Source of the DNA: Amycolatopsis palatopharyngis
GTDB lineage: Bacteria > Actinomycetota > Actinomycetes > Mycobacteriales > Pseudonocardiaceae
Assembly: GCF_003385185.1 (NCBI RefSeq)
Contig: NZ_PQHZ01000021.1
Coordinates: 1 to 64,000, forward strand
Reading direction: 5' to 3'
DNA length: 64,000 bases
Shown here piece after piece: positions 33,261-40,569 of the stretch. The notes under the pieces are model-generated. The model saw only the letters and a program-made list of their open reading frames with translations. It made no database searches and had not been told where the DNA came from. Positions within the stretch are counted from its first letter, which is position 1. Every line of letters starts with the position of its first letter. Position numbers and translations under genes: made by a program.

Positions 33261-34496
33261 TCAGCCGCTCACGCTCACCGGCAACCGGGCGGGGCCGCGA
33301 AGATTGATGCGGCCGTTCCACTCGACCTCACCGTCGAGTGCGAGCGTGTCGAAGCGTTCGACCAGCCTGCCGAAAGCGATCCTCGCCTCCAGCCTGGCCA
33401 GTGCCGCACCGAGGCAGTGGTGCGGGCCGCCGCCGAAGGACACATGCTTGCGCGCGTCCGGGCGCTCGAGGATCACCCTGTCGGCGTCGGCACCCCAGAA
33501 CCGTTCGTCCCGGTTCGCCGAGGCGAGACTCGCGATGACGAACGACCCGGCCGGGATGACCTGTCCGTGAATGATGTGCGGTTCGAGGGTGATCCTTCTG
33601 CTGAGCTGGACCGGGCTGTCGTAGCGCAACAACTCCTCGGTCGCCGCGCCCGCGAGCTCCGGCCGCGCACGCAGCAGCGCCAGCTGGTCGGGCTGGCGCA
33701 GCAGTGCGAGCACGCCGCCCGCGATCAGGTTCACGGTCGTTTCGTGTCCCGCGACGTAGAGCAGCACGACCTGTGCCACCAACTCCTCGTCGCTGAGCAC
33801 GTCCCCGTCGTGTTCCGCCGCGATCAGCGCGGTGAGCAGATCGTCCCCGGGCCTGTCCCGCTTCCACGCGATCACCTCGCCGATGACGGCGGACAGTTCG
33901 GCGTCGGCGGCGGCGATGCCGGTGAGCGTCGCGGGGTCGTTCACCGGTTCGAGAGAACGGACCAGTTGGGCGGTCAGCTCGCGCAGGCGGACGTGGTCGA
34001 TCGATGGCATCCCCAGCATCCGCGAGATGACCGCGAACGGCAGCGGGAACGCGAGCTCCTCGACGAGGTCGACGCTGCCGACCTCCGCGATTCGGTTCAG
34101 TGCCTCGTCGACCAGGGCAGTCACCTCGGGTTCCAGTGCCGCGATCGAGCGCGGGGTGAACACCTTCGACACCAGCGACCGCAGCCGGGTGTGGTCGGGC
34201 GGATCACGGTCCAGCATGGACAGTCCGCCTGCGCGCGGGTCCACGTCGATGCCCGCCTGCTCGCGCAGGTCCCGCATCGGGCTCGGGCCGAGGTTGCGGT
34301 CCTCGACGGAAAGCCCTGACCGCAGCAGGTCCGATACTTCGGCATGCTGAGTGAGCAGCCAGAACCCCAGCGGATGCTGGTATACCGGCCCGGCTTCGCG
34401 CATTTGCCGGTACTGCGGATACGGATCGTCGGTGAATCCGGGCGCGAACGGATCGAACAGCACGTCGTCGTTCTCGGTCACCACGTTCTCCGTCAT
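33261..34496 (-). CDS. Cytochrome P450
   Basis: 411 residues with a soluble bacterial P450 layout. The oxygen-activating I-helix motif is AGHETT (249-254). The K-helix E-x-x-R lies at Glu288-Arg291, and the haem-ligand loop FGGGPHHCLG holds Cys361. It hydroxylates an unknown substrate with electrons from a ferredoxin system that is not encoded here. The upstream gene on the same strand is 12 bases away and a divergent TetR gene lies beyond, which together look like a small TetR-controlled operon. AAGGAG precedes the ATG. Confidence 0.93.
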   Translation of the reverse strand: MTENVVTENDDVLFDPFAPGFTDDPYPQYRQMREAGPVYQHPLGFWLLTQHAEVSDLLRSGLSVEDRNLGPSPMRDLREQAGIDVDPRAGGLSMLDRDPPDHTRLRSLVSKVFTPRSIAALEPEVTALVDEALNRIAEVGSVDLVEELAFPLPFAVISRMLGMPSIDHVRLRELTAQLVRSLEPVNDPATLTGIAAADAELSAVIGEVIAWKRDRPGDDLLTALIAAEHDGDVLSDEELVAQVVLLYVAGHETTVNLIAGGVLALLRQPDQLALLRARPELAGAATEELLRYDSPVQLSRRITLEPHIIHGQVIPAGSFVIASLASANRDERFWGADADRVILERPDARKHVSFGGGPHHCLGAALARLEARIAFGRLVERFDTLALDGEVEWNGRINLRGPARLPVSVSG

Positions 34497-34508
34497 TCGA
34501 ATGCTCCT

Positions 34509-34919
34509 TCAGGCCATGGCCGGTCGCTGGTTGTGGGTTGGGCGATGGTCGACTCCGGTTGCCGCCAGCAGTCGCAGGCGGTGGTGTTCTTCGCCCGCGA
34601 GGAGAATCGGCCGATCCGCGTACGCGTCGAGCAGGCGTCGCGCTGCGGGCTGTTCCAGGGAAAGTTCCCGCCAGAGCGAGCTGATCCCCGCGCCCAGTTC
34701 GTTGTCGTCGCCGGCCAGCAGTTGATCCAGTCGCGCGTCGAACGCCCGGTACCAGTACGCCTGGACCTCGCCGAGAAAGCCGTCGAGGTCGCCGTACTCC
34801 GCGTCGATCTCGACGCGCTGGTTGTGGGTGAGTACCGGATCACGCCGATCGCCGAGGCTGCGAAGTACGGCGTGGACCAGTAGGCGGCGTCTGCGTGTGC
34901 GTTCCCATGCATCGCTCAT
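34509..34919 (-). CDS. Conserved hypothetical protein co-transcribed with the P450
   Basis: 136 residues, mostly helical, with an Arg-rich start (DAWERTRRRRLLVHAVLRSL) and acidic middle (VEIDAEYGDLDGFLGEVQAY). I do not recognise the family and see no catalytic motif or signal peptide. The ATG at 34919 has AGGTGAG just upstream; a GTG at 34928 is the alternative. It is the first gene after the putative TetR operator and runs straight into the P450, so it may assist that enzyme. Confidence 0.65.
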   Translation of the reverse strand: MSDAWERTRRRRLLVHAVLRSLGDRRDPVLTHNQRVEIDAEYGDLDGFLGEVQAYWYRAFDARLDQLLAGDDNELGAGISSLWRELSLEQPAARRLLDAYADRPILLAGEEHHRLRLLAATGVDHRPTHNQRPAMA

Positions 34920-34944
34920 GCGACTCACCTGCTCAGTGTTGGTG

Positions 34945-34961
34945 ACATACTCTGTGTATGT
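34945..34961. promoter_or_regulatory. TetR operator candidate
   Basis: ACATAC-TCTGT-GTATGT, a 6-bp inverted repeat with a 5-base centre. It lies in the 57-base gap between the divergent TetR and P450-operon genes, where it could control both. Confidence 0.6.
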
Positions 34962-34976
34962 TTCTATGCTGCCCGT

Positions 34977-35588
34977 ATGTCATCTGTCAAGAGTCGGCGG
35001 GAGCAGTACTCGGAGGCCACGCGCGCGGCCCTACTGGAAACGGCGACGCGGATGTTCGCCGAGCGGGGGTTCGCCGGGACCGCTCTCGATGACGTCGCCG
35101 CGGCCACCCAGGTCACCCGTGGTGCCGTCTATCACCACTTCTCCAGCAAAAAAGCGCTGTTCGAGGCCGTGTTCGAGGTCATGGAGTCCGATGCGATGCG
35201 ACGGGTGGCCGAAGCGGCGGCAGGGGTCGCCGATCCCTGGGAGTCGGCGATGGTCGCGTTGAACGAGTTCCTCGACCGTTGCTGCGATCCGCTCTACGGA
35301 AAACTCGTCTGGCACGAGGGGCCGGTCGCGCTCGGCTGGCACGCCTGGAAGCAGTGTGAGGAGAAGTTCGCCTACGGCCTCGTCGAGCAGATGCTGCGCG
35401 CTCTCGTCGACAACGGAGACATCGATCCCACCCCCATGGACACGACGGCACGATTCACGTTCTCCCTGCTCGGCGCGGCCGGAATGCTGCTCGCGGACGC
35501 CGAGGAGGCGGACAAGGCGCGGGTGCGGGAGGAATGCGCGCAGGTGATGACGCGGCTACTCAGCGGACTGCGTCCTGCCGATCGATGA
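34977..35588 (+). CDS. TetR/AcrR-family regulator
   Basis: 203 residues. The N-terminal TetR DNA-binding domain (about 10-57) has ATRMFAERGFAGTALDDVAA and the recognition helix VTRGAVYHHFSSKKALFEAV. The C-terminal ligand-binding bundle contains Trp- and Cys-rich stretches (LVWHEGPVALGWHAWKQCEE). It is divergent from the P450 gene pair with a palindrome between them, so it most likely represses that pair and itself until the P450 substrate or a related compound binds. Confidence 0.9.
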   Translation: MSSVKSRREQYSEATRAALLETATRMFAERGFAGTALDDVAAATQVTRGAVYHHFSSKKALFEAVFEVMESDAMRRVAEAAAGVADPWESAMVALNEFLDRCCDPLYGKLVWHEGPVALGWHAWKQCEEKFAYGLVEQMLRALVDNGDIDPTPMDTTARFTFSLLGAAGMLLADAEEADKARVREECAQVMTRLLSGLRPADR

Positions 35589-35710
35589 GGCGCCGGCGGG
35601 CGGCCGGTAAGGCTGAGAGGAACCTGAGAACCTCGCGTTAACGGAGTGTGCATCGAAGGGTCACCGGATGGCACTCTCCGTGGCCCCAATCCGGCCGGTA
35701 GACCTAGGGC

Positions 35711-36493
35711 ATGACGCGGTCCCAGCTACTCGTCAGCACTGATCAGACGGGTGCCGAGCTCCCGCCGGGTACTCCGAGCTACTCGCTGCTCGTCGCCAAC
35801 GACAACGAAGAAGTCCTTGCCGCACAACGGCTTCGCTACCGAGTGTTCGCCGAGGAGATGGGGGCGACGATCCGCTCCCCACAGCCCGGCCTCGACATCG
35901 ACGAGTTCGACGCATTCTGCGACCACCTGGTGGTCCGGGACGACACCAGCGGCGAGATCGTCGGAACCTACCGGATGCTGCCGCCCGACCGGGCGGCAGC
36001 GGCGGGCAGGCTCTACTCCGACACCGAGTTCGACCTCTCCGCGCTCGCGGGCCTGCGTTCCTCCCTTGTGGAGGCTGGACGTTCCTGTGTGGACCCGGAG
36101 CACCGTGGTGGTGGCGTGGTGAGTCTGGTGTGGGCCGGGATCGCCCGGTACATGCTGCTCGCCGGGCACCGCTACCTCGTCGGCTGTGCGTCGGTTCCGC
36201 TCTCCGACGGGGGTAGTTACGCGGCTGGTGTGTGGGACGTGGTCCGCACTCGGCACTACTCCCCGGACACTCAGCGGGTCCTGCCGCTGCGGCCGTGGGA
36301 CGACACGGGAGTGGCCCGGCCGAACCGTTCCGTGTTGCCGCCGCTGCTGAAGGGCTATGTCCGGCTCGGCGCGCAGGTTTGCGGTCCGCCGGCACACGAT
36401 CCGGATTTCGGTGTCGCCGACTTCTTCGTCCTGCTCGATCTGCAGCGCATCGACGAGCGGTACCTGAAGTTCTTCCTGGGGATCGGATCGTGA
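35711..36493 (+). CDS. olsB: OlsB-like ornithine N-acyltransferase
   Basis: 260 residues of the GNAT-like acyl-homoserine-lactone-synthase fold. Typical motifs are AAQRLRYRVFAEEMGA (37-52), DEFDAFCDHLVVRD, VEAGRSCVDPEHRGGGVVSL and a late FFVLLDLQRIDERY. OlsB transfers a 3-hydroxyacyl chain to ornithine, giving lyso-ornithine lipid, a phosphate-free membrane lipid. Its stop overlaps the GTG of the next acyltransferase gene (GTGA), and that protein would add the second chain. No Pho-box is evident upstream. Confidence 0.85.
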   Translation: MTRSQLLVSTDQTGAELPPGTPSYSLLVANDNEEVLAAQRLRYRVFAEEMGATIRSPQPGLDIDEFDAFCDHLVVRDDTSGEIVGTYRMLPPDRAAAAGRLYSDTEFDLSALAGLRSSLVEAGRSCVDPEHRGGGVVSLVWAGIARYMLLAGHRYLVGCASVPLSDGGSYAAGVWDVVRTRHYSPDTQRVLPLRPWDDTGVARPNRSVLPPLLKGYVRLGAQVCGPPAHDPDFGVADFFVLLDLQRIDERYLKFFLGIGS

Positions 36494-37554
36494 CCGCTGC
36501 GGCCCCGGCTGTCGGGGCGGGGGGCGCGACCCGGCACTCGTGGATGCCCGTCTCGCCGTGTGGCGCGTCGTGCCTGACCGAGCCTGCGCCCGCCGTCGCG
36601 CTCATGCGCCGGGTGCTGCGGCTCTGTGCGGCGATCACGGTCGTACTCGGGGCGCTCCTGCTCGCCCCGCTGCTGTTCGTGTTCGGACGGCGAGTGCGAG
36701 ACCGGATGGTGCGTGCCGTATTCGCCGGTGTGCTGCGAGCGTTCGGGGTGCGCCTGGTCGTTCACGGCGGTGCGGACCTGCGTAGGTCGCCTGCCGGTCG
36801 TGGCGCTCTCGTGGTCAACAACCACATCTCCTGGCTCGACATCGTCGCGGTCAACGCCGTCCGGCCGATGCGTGCGCTGGCGAAGAAGGAGATCGCGAAC
36901 TGGCCGGTGCTCGGCGGTCTCGTGTCCAGGGCCGGCAGCATCTTCCTCGACAGGGAACGACTGTCCACCCTGCCCGCGACCATGGCCGAACTCGCCGCGG
37001 CGCTGCGCGGCGGTTCGCTGGTGAACGTCACTCCGGAGGGCACGACGTGGTGCGGACTCGGTTCTGGCCGGTTCACCACAGCGGCCTTCCAGGCGGCCAT
37101 CGACGGTGGGGTGCCGGTGCGTCCCGTCGCGTTGCGCTACCGGCTCGCCGACGGCCGGGAGACCCCCGAGCCCGCCTTCATCGGGCCGGAGTCACTGATC
37201 GACTCGGTGCGCCGGGTCGCGCGACTGCGGGGTCTGGTCCTGGAGGTCTTCGTCTGCCCGGAGATCGCTCCCGGTCGCGCAGCCGATCGTCGTGAACTGG
37301 CCGCGCTCGCCCAGTCGGCGGTCGACGCGGCCCTCGGACGCCACCGCGTGCTCGCGTTCCCCGCGCTGGAGATGGCCGTTCCGGGCTCCGGATTGGTAGC
37401 CCAGCCAGCCCGAACTGCCAACTCGGGCCCTGGATCTGCCAAGTCGGGCTCCGGAACTGCCAACTCGGGCCCTGGATCTGCCAACTCGGGCTCGGGAACT
37501 GCCAAGTCGGGGGCTGGAAGTGTCAGGTCGGGGGGAAGAGTGCGCGCGCGATGA
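36490..37554 (+). CDS. olsA: OlsA/PlsC-like acyltransferase with a repeat-derived C-terminal tail
   Basis: 354 residues. A membrane helix (about 46-63) precedes the PlsC domain. The catalytic His112-x4-Asp117 lies in NNHISWLD, and Glu183 is in TPEGTTW. It should acylate lyso-ornithine lipid, given its overlap with olsB; glycerolipid acylation is the alternative. From about residue 307 to the end, the coding sequence is the family C repeat array and reads as a seven-residue repeat (TANSGPG, SAKSGSG and variants). Its 3' end also overlaps the convergent acyl-CoA dehydrogenase by 32 bases. The tail is unlikely to be catalytic. Confidence 0.83.
   Translation: MTAAAPAVGAGGATRHSWMPVSPCGASCLTEPAPAVALMRRVLRLCAAITVVLGALLLAPLLFVFGRRVRDRMVRAVFAGVLRAFGVRLVVHGGADLRRSPAGRGALVVNNHISWLDIVAVNAVRPMRALAKKEIANWPVLGGLVSRAGSIFLDRERLSTLPATMAELAAALRGGSLVNVTPEGTTWCGLGSGRFTTAAFQAAIDGGVPVRPVALRYRLADGRETPEPAFIGPESLIDSVRRVARLRGLVLEVFVCPEIAPGRAADRRELAALAQSAVDAALGRHRVLAFPALEMAVPGSGLVAQPARTANSGPGSAKSGSGTANSGPGSANSGSGTAKSGAGSVRSGGRVRAR
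37407..37532 (+). repeat. Family C tandem array, six 21-bp units, inside a coding sequence
   Basis: Six units of 21 bases from 37407. The first five alternate GAACTGCCAACTCGGG and GGATCTGCCAAGTCGGG forms; the sixth (37512-37532) is degenerate. The array is in the same orientation as the 22737 array and is translated as the last part of the olsA-like protein. Confidence 0.82.
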
Positions 37555-38629
37555 TCTCGCGCTGGATCTCCGAGGCGCCCTCGTAGATTCGGGGGGCGCG
37601 GACCTCGCGGTAGAGGTGTTCCAGCGGGTGGCCCTGTTCCAGGGCTTTCGCGCCGTGCACCTGGATCGCGACGTCCACGGCGAACTGGGCGGTCTCGGTG
37701 GCGAACAGCTTCGCCATCGCGGCGGCGGAGGCGACCTCCTGCGCGCCTGCATCATGCGCCTGAGCGGCGGCACGGACCAGCAGCCGTGCGGCCTGCAGGC
37801 GCGTCGCCACCTCGGCGAGCTGGTGCGAGACCGCCTGGAACTCGTGCAATGACCGGCCGAACGCCCGCCGTTGCCCGGCATGGGCGACGGCCGCGTCCAG
37901 CGCCGCCTGCCCCATACCGACGGCGAAGGCGCCCACGCTCGGGCGGAACAGGTTCAGGGTCGACATGGCGACCTTCATGCCCCGGTCCACCTCGCCGAGC
38001 ACGTGCGTGCCAGGCACTTGCACGTCGGTGAAGGTCAGCCTGCCGATCGGATGCGGTGCGAGCATCGGGATACGTTGCCCGGAAAGACCAGCCGAAGCTG
38101 CGGGCACCGCGAACGCGGTTATGCCACGTGCTCCTGCTCCTGGCGTGGTCCTGGCGAAAACGGAGTAGACGTCGGCGTCGGGGGCGTTGGAGATGTAGAC
38201 CTTTTCGCCGGTGAGCCGGAAGCCGTCGCCGTCCCGGACGGCCGCGAGGCTCAGCGCGGCGACGTCCGATCCCGCATCGGGTTCGGTGAGGGCGAACCCG
38301 GCGACCGCCGTGCCCGCCGCGAGCCGCGGGACCCAGGTCTCCACCAGCTCGGGACGGCCCTCGCTGAGGATCGGATGGCCGCCGAGCCCCTGCAGCGCCA
38401 GTGCTGTTTCCGCCTCGGTGCAGTACCGCGCCAGCCCTTCCCGCAGCAGGCACAGCGCCATCGCGTCACGCCGGCCGAACACCGGGTCGAGAAGTCCGTG
38501 TTGAGCGAGCGCCGCCACCAGCTCCCGGTTCACCGCGCCGGGCTCGCCGCGGTCCGCGACGGCGATCAGCTCACGCCCGGCCCGCTCGGCATCCGCCAGC
38601 AGGCGTGCGTGTGTCTCGGACAGGGTCAC
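37523..38629 (-). CDS. Acyl-CoA dehydrogenase of the anthraniloyl-CoA operon
   Basis: 368 residues with the complete acyl-CoA dehydrogenase fold: FALTEPDAGSDVAAL in the middle domain, KVYISNAPDADVYSVFART, and the catalytic base Glu350 in RIYEGASEIQRE. It should introduce or remove unsaturation in a CoA-bound intermediate after ring attack, passing electrons to ETF. It is the last gene of the eight-gene operon, and its ATG overlaps the Rid-family stop. Its 3' end overlaps the repeat-derived end of the convergent acyltransferase. Confidence 0.9.
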   Translation of the reverse strand: MTLSETHARLLADAERAGRELIAVADRGEPGAVNRELVAALAQHGLLDPVFGRRDAMALCLLREGLARYCTEAETALALQGLGGHPILSEGRPELVETWVPRLAAGTAVAGFALTEPDAGSDVAALSLAAVRDGDGFRLTGEKVYISNAPDADVYSVFARTTPGAGARGITAFAVPAASAGLSGQRIPMLAPHPIGRLTFTDVQVPGTHVLGEVDRGMKVAMSTLNLFRPSVGAFAVGMGQAALDAAVAHAGQRRAFGRSLHEFQAVSHQLAEVATRLQAARLLVRAAAQAHDAGAQEVASAAAMAKLFATETAQFAVDVAIQVHGAKALEQGHPLEHLYREVRAPRIYEGASEIQREIIARALFPPT

Positions 38630-39036
38630 GGGACCACCGCCGTCGCCACCAGTTCGAGTTTCGCCGCCGGGTCGAAGAGTTCGGCGACACCGAGCAGCGC
38701 CACCGCCGGGTAGTGGCGGCCGAAGTGCTTGCGGTACAGCGGCCCGAGTTCCCGCAACGCGGCGCGGTAGGCCGGGACGTCGGTGACATAGATGATCAGT
38801 GAGACGAGGTGCGATGGACTGCCGCCCGCGGCACGCAGGGCCGTCACGACGTTGCCTGCCGCCACATCGAACTGTTCGGTAACGCTCTCGCCGAGGATCG
38901 ATCCGCCGGGTCCCTGCGCGGTCTGCCCGCCGAGGTAGACAGTCCGGCCGGGTGCGGCCACGACGGCGTGGGCGAAACCCACCGGCTCGGCCAGTTCGGG
39001 AGCTACGACGACCTCATGGGTCACTTTCCCGTCCAC
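38626..39036 (-). CDS. Rid (YjgF/YER057c/UK114)-family protein
   Basis: 136 residues from a GTG preceded by AAGGAG. The Rid-family fold shows as VYLGGQTAQGPGG, EQFDVAAGNVVTALRAAGG and LIIYVTDVPAYRAALRELG. The arginine that marks true RidA imine deaminases is replaced: the family position after HYPA reads VALLGVAEL, so this is one of the Rid groups without that residue. The family also includes 2-aminomuconate deaminase. In an operon degrading an amino-aromatic acid, a role in removing the amino nitrogen is attractive but unproven. It overlaps the hydratase by 16 bases. Confidence 0.8.
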   Translation of the reverse strand: MDGKVTHEVVVAPELAEPVGFAHAVVAAPGRTVYLGGQTAQGPGGSILGESVTEQFDVAAGNVVTALRAAGGSPSHLVSLIIYVTDVPAYRAALRELGPLYRKHFGRHYPAVALLGVAELFDPAAKLELVATAVVP

Positions 39037-39848
39037 TCCGGACTCCTTCCCGCGGACCACGCGCGGTAGAACTCGCGATGGTCCGCACTGGTCATCAGCA
39101 GGGCCTGCGTCATCGCCTCGAACTCGATGGCGCCACCCAGGTCCATGTCCAGTTCCCTGGTGAGCAGCACCTTGGTGGTGGAGTACGCGAGCGCGGGCCC
39201 TCCGGCCAGGCGGGCCGCCAGCGCCGCGGTCTCCCCGGCCAGCTCGTCTTCGTCGAGTACCCGGCTGGCCAAGCCGATGCGCTCGGCCTGCTCGGCGCCG
39301 ATCGAGTCACCCAGCATCAGCAGTTCCGTCGCCCTGCCGAGCCCGACCAACCGGGGCAGGAGGTACGCCGAACCCATATCCGCCCCCGCGAGTCCCACCT
39401 TGGTGAACAGGAAAGCGAACTTGGCGCTGCGGGCGAGCAACCGGAAGTCCGCGGCCAGCGCCAGTACCGACCCTGCCCCCGCCGCGATCCCGTTGACCGA
39501 CGCGATCACCGGCAATGGGCACTCGCGGAGCGCCTTCACCACCGCACCCGTCATACGAGTGAACTCCAGCAGCTGTGCGGAACTCATCGACTGCAGCTCA
39601 CCGATGATCTCCTCGACATCGCCACCGGAGCAGAACCCGCGCCCGCGTCCAGCGAGCACCACCACCCGCGCGTCGCCGCGGTGCGGGAGTTCGGCCAGCA
39701 GGTCACGCAGGTCGGCGTAGGTGTCGAAGGTCAGCGCGTTCAGCCTGTCCGGCCGGGAGAGGGTCACCGTGGCGACCCCATCGGTGACGTCGAGGTCGAA
39801 ATGCCGCCATTCGCCGGTGAATCCCGGTGAGGCCCGGAACGGACTCAT
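39021..39848 (-). CDS. Enoyl-CoA hydratase/isomerase
   Basis: 275 residues of the crotonase family. The CoA-binding and oxyanion-hole stretches VVLAGRGRGFCSGGDVEEII and GIAAGAGSVLALAADFRL are clear. VGLAGADMGSAYLLPRLVGLG has Asp where many hydratases have Glu, as in several ring-degradation crotonases. It should act on a CoA thioester made by the anthraniloyl-CoA monooxygenase/reductase, either hydrating it or opening the ring. The ATG at 39848 is chosen over an Arg-rich upstream extension. The SDR gene is 25 bases upstream, the only real gap in the operon. Confidence 0.88.
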   Translation of the reverse strand: MSPFRASPGFTGEWRHFDLDVTDGVATVTLSRPDRLNALTFDTYADLRDLLAELPHRGDARVVVLAGRGRGFCSGGDVEEIIGELQSMSSAQLLEFTRMTGAVVKALRECPLPVIASVNGIAAGAGSVLALAADFRLLARSAKFAFLFTKVGLAGADMGSAYLLPRLVGLGRATELLMLGDSIGAEQAERIGLASRVLDEDELAGETAALAARLAGGPALAYSTTKVLLTRELDMDLGGAIEFEAMTQALLMTSADHREFYRAWSAGRSPEWTGK

Positions 39849-39873
39849 CGCTGCGCTCCCTGGTCGTTGTTGT

Positions 39874-40569
39874 TCATCGCTGGATTCCGCCACCGTCGAG
39901 GACGAGGGTCTGTCCGTTGATCGCGGCCGCCTCCGGTGCGGCGAAGAACTCCACCGCGTGGACGACCTCCGCCGGTTCCAGCAACCGTCCCAACCGCACT
40001 CCAGAGGCAAGGGCGGATTCGGCCGCCGCCTCGTCCCGCCCGGTGGAGGACATGATCCGGGCCACCGTCTCGGTGGTCATGTCGGTGCGGACGAAGGCCG
40101 GGCACACGGCGTTGGCGGTCACCCCCGAACCGGCGACCTCCGCGGCCACCGCCCGCGTCAGACCCACCGCTGCGTGCTTGGACGCCGTATAGCCACTGGT
40201 GTAGCGGTAGCCGACGTGACCGGCCGTCGAGGCGATCGTGATGATGCGGCCGCTGTCCCGTTCCCGCATCCCCGGCAGAACCGCCCGAGTGCACAGGAAC
40301 GCACCAGTGGCGTTGACATCGAACTGCCGCTGCCAGTCGTCCACAGTGGTCTTGGCCAGTGGTGCGCTGGTGGCCACACCGGCGTTGTTGACCAGCACGT
40401 CCACCGGGCCGGCTGCTGTGAAGTACTCGGCCACCGCGGCCTCGTCGGTGACATCGCACTCGGCGGTGCCGGGGGCGAGCACTTCGTCGCCCTTCGCGCG
40501 GAAGCGGGCGGCGACGGCCGCGCCGATGCCGCGTGTCCCGCCGGTCACCACGACCCGCCGCCCGGTCAT
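39874..40569 (-). CDS. Short-chain dehydrogenase of the anthraniloyl-CoA operon
   Basis: 231 residues. The NAD(P)-binding TGGTRGIGAAVA (about 9-20), VNNAGVATSAP and the catalytic Y-x3-K in YTSGYTASKHAAVG identify a classical SDR, and the C-terminus NGQTLVLDGGGIQR is typical. In this operon it probably oxidises or reduces the ring or chain hydroxyl of a CoA intermediate, the 3-hydroxyacyl-CoA dehydrogenase step. Its ATG overlaps the ligase stop (ATGA). Confidence 0.88.
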   Translation of the reverse strand: MTGRRVVVTGGTRGIGAAVAARFRAKGDEVLAPGTAECDVTDEAAVAEYFTAAGPVDVLVNNAGVATSAPLAKTTVDDWQRQFDVNATGAFLCTRAVLPGMRERDSGRIITIASTAGHVGYRYTSGYTASKHAAVGLTRAVAAEVAGSGVTANAVCPAFVRTDMTTETVARIMSSTGRDEAAAESALASGVRLGRLLEPAEVVHAVEFFAAPEAAAINGQTLVLDGGGIQR

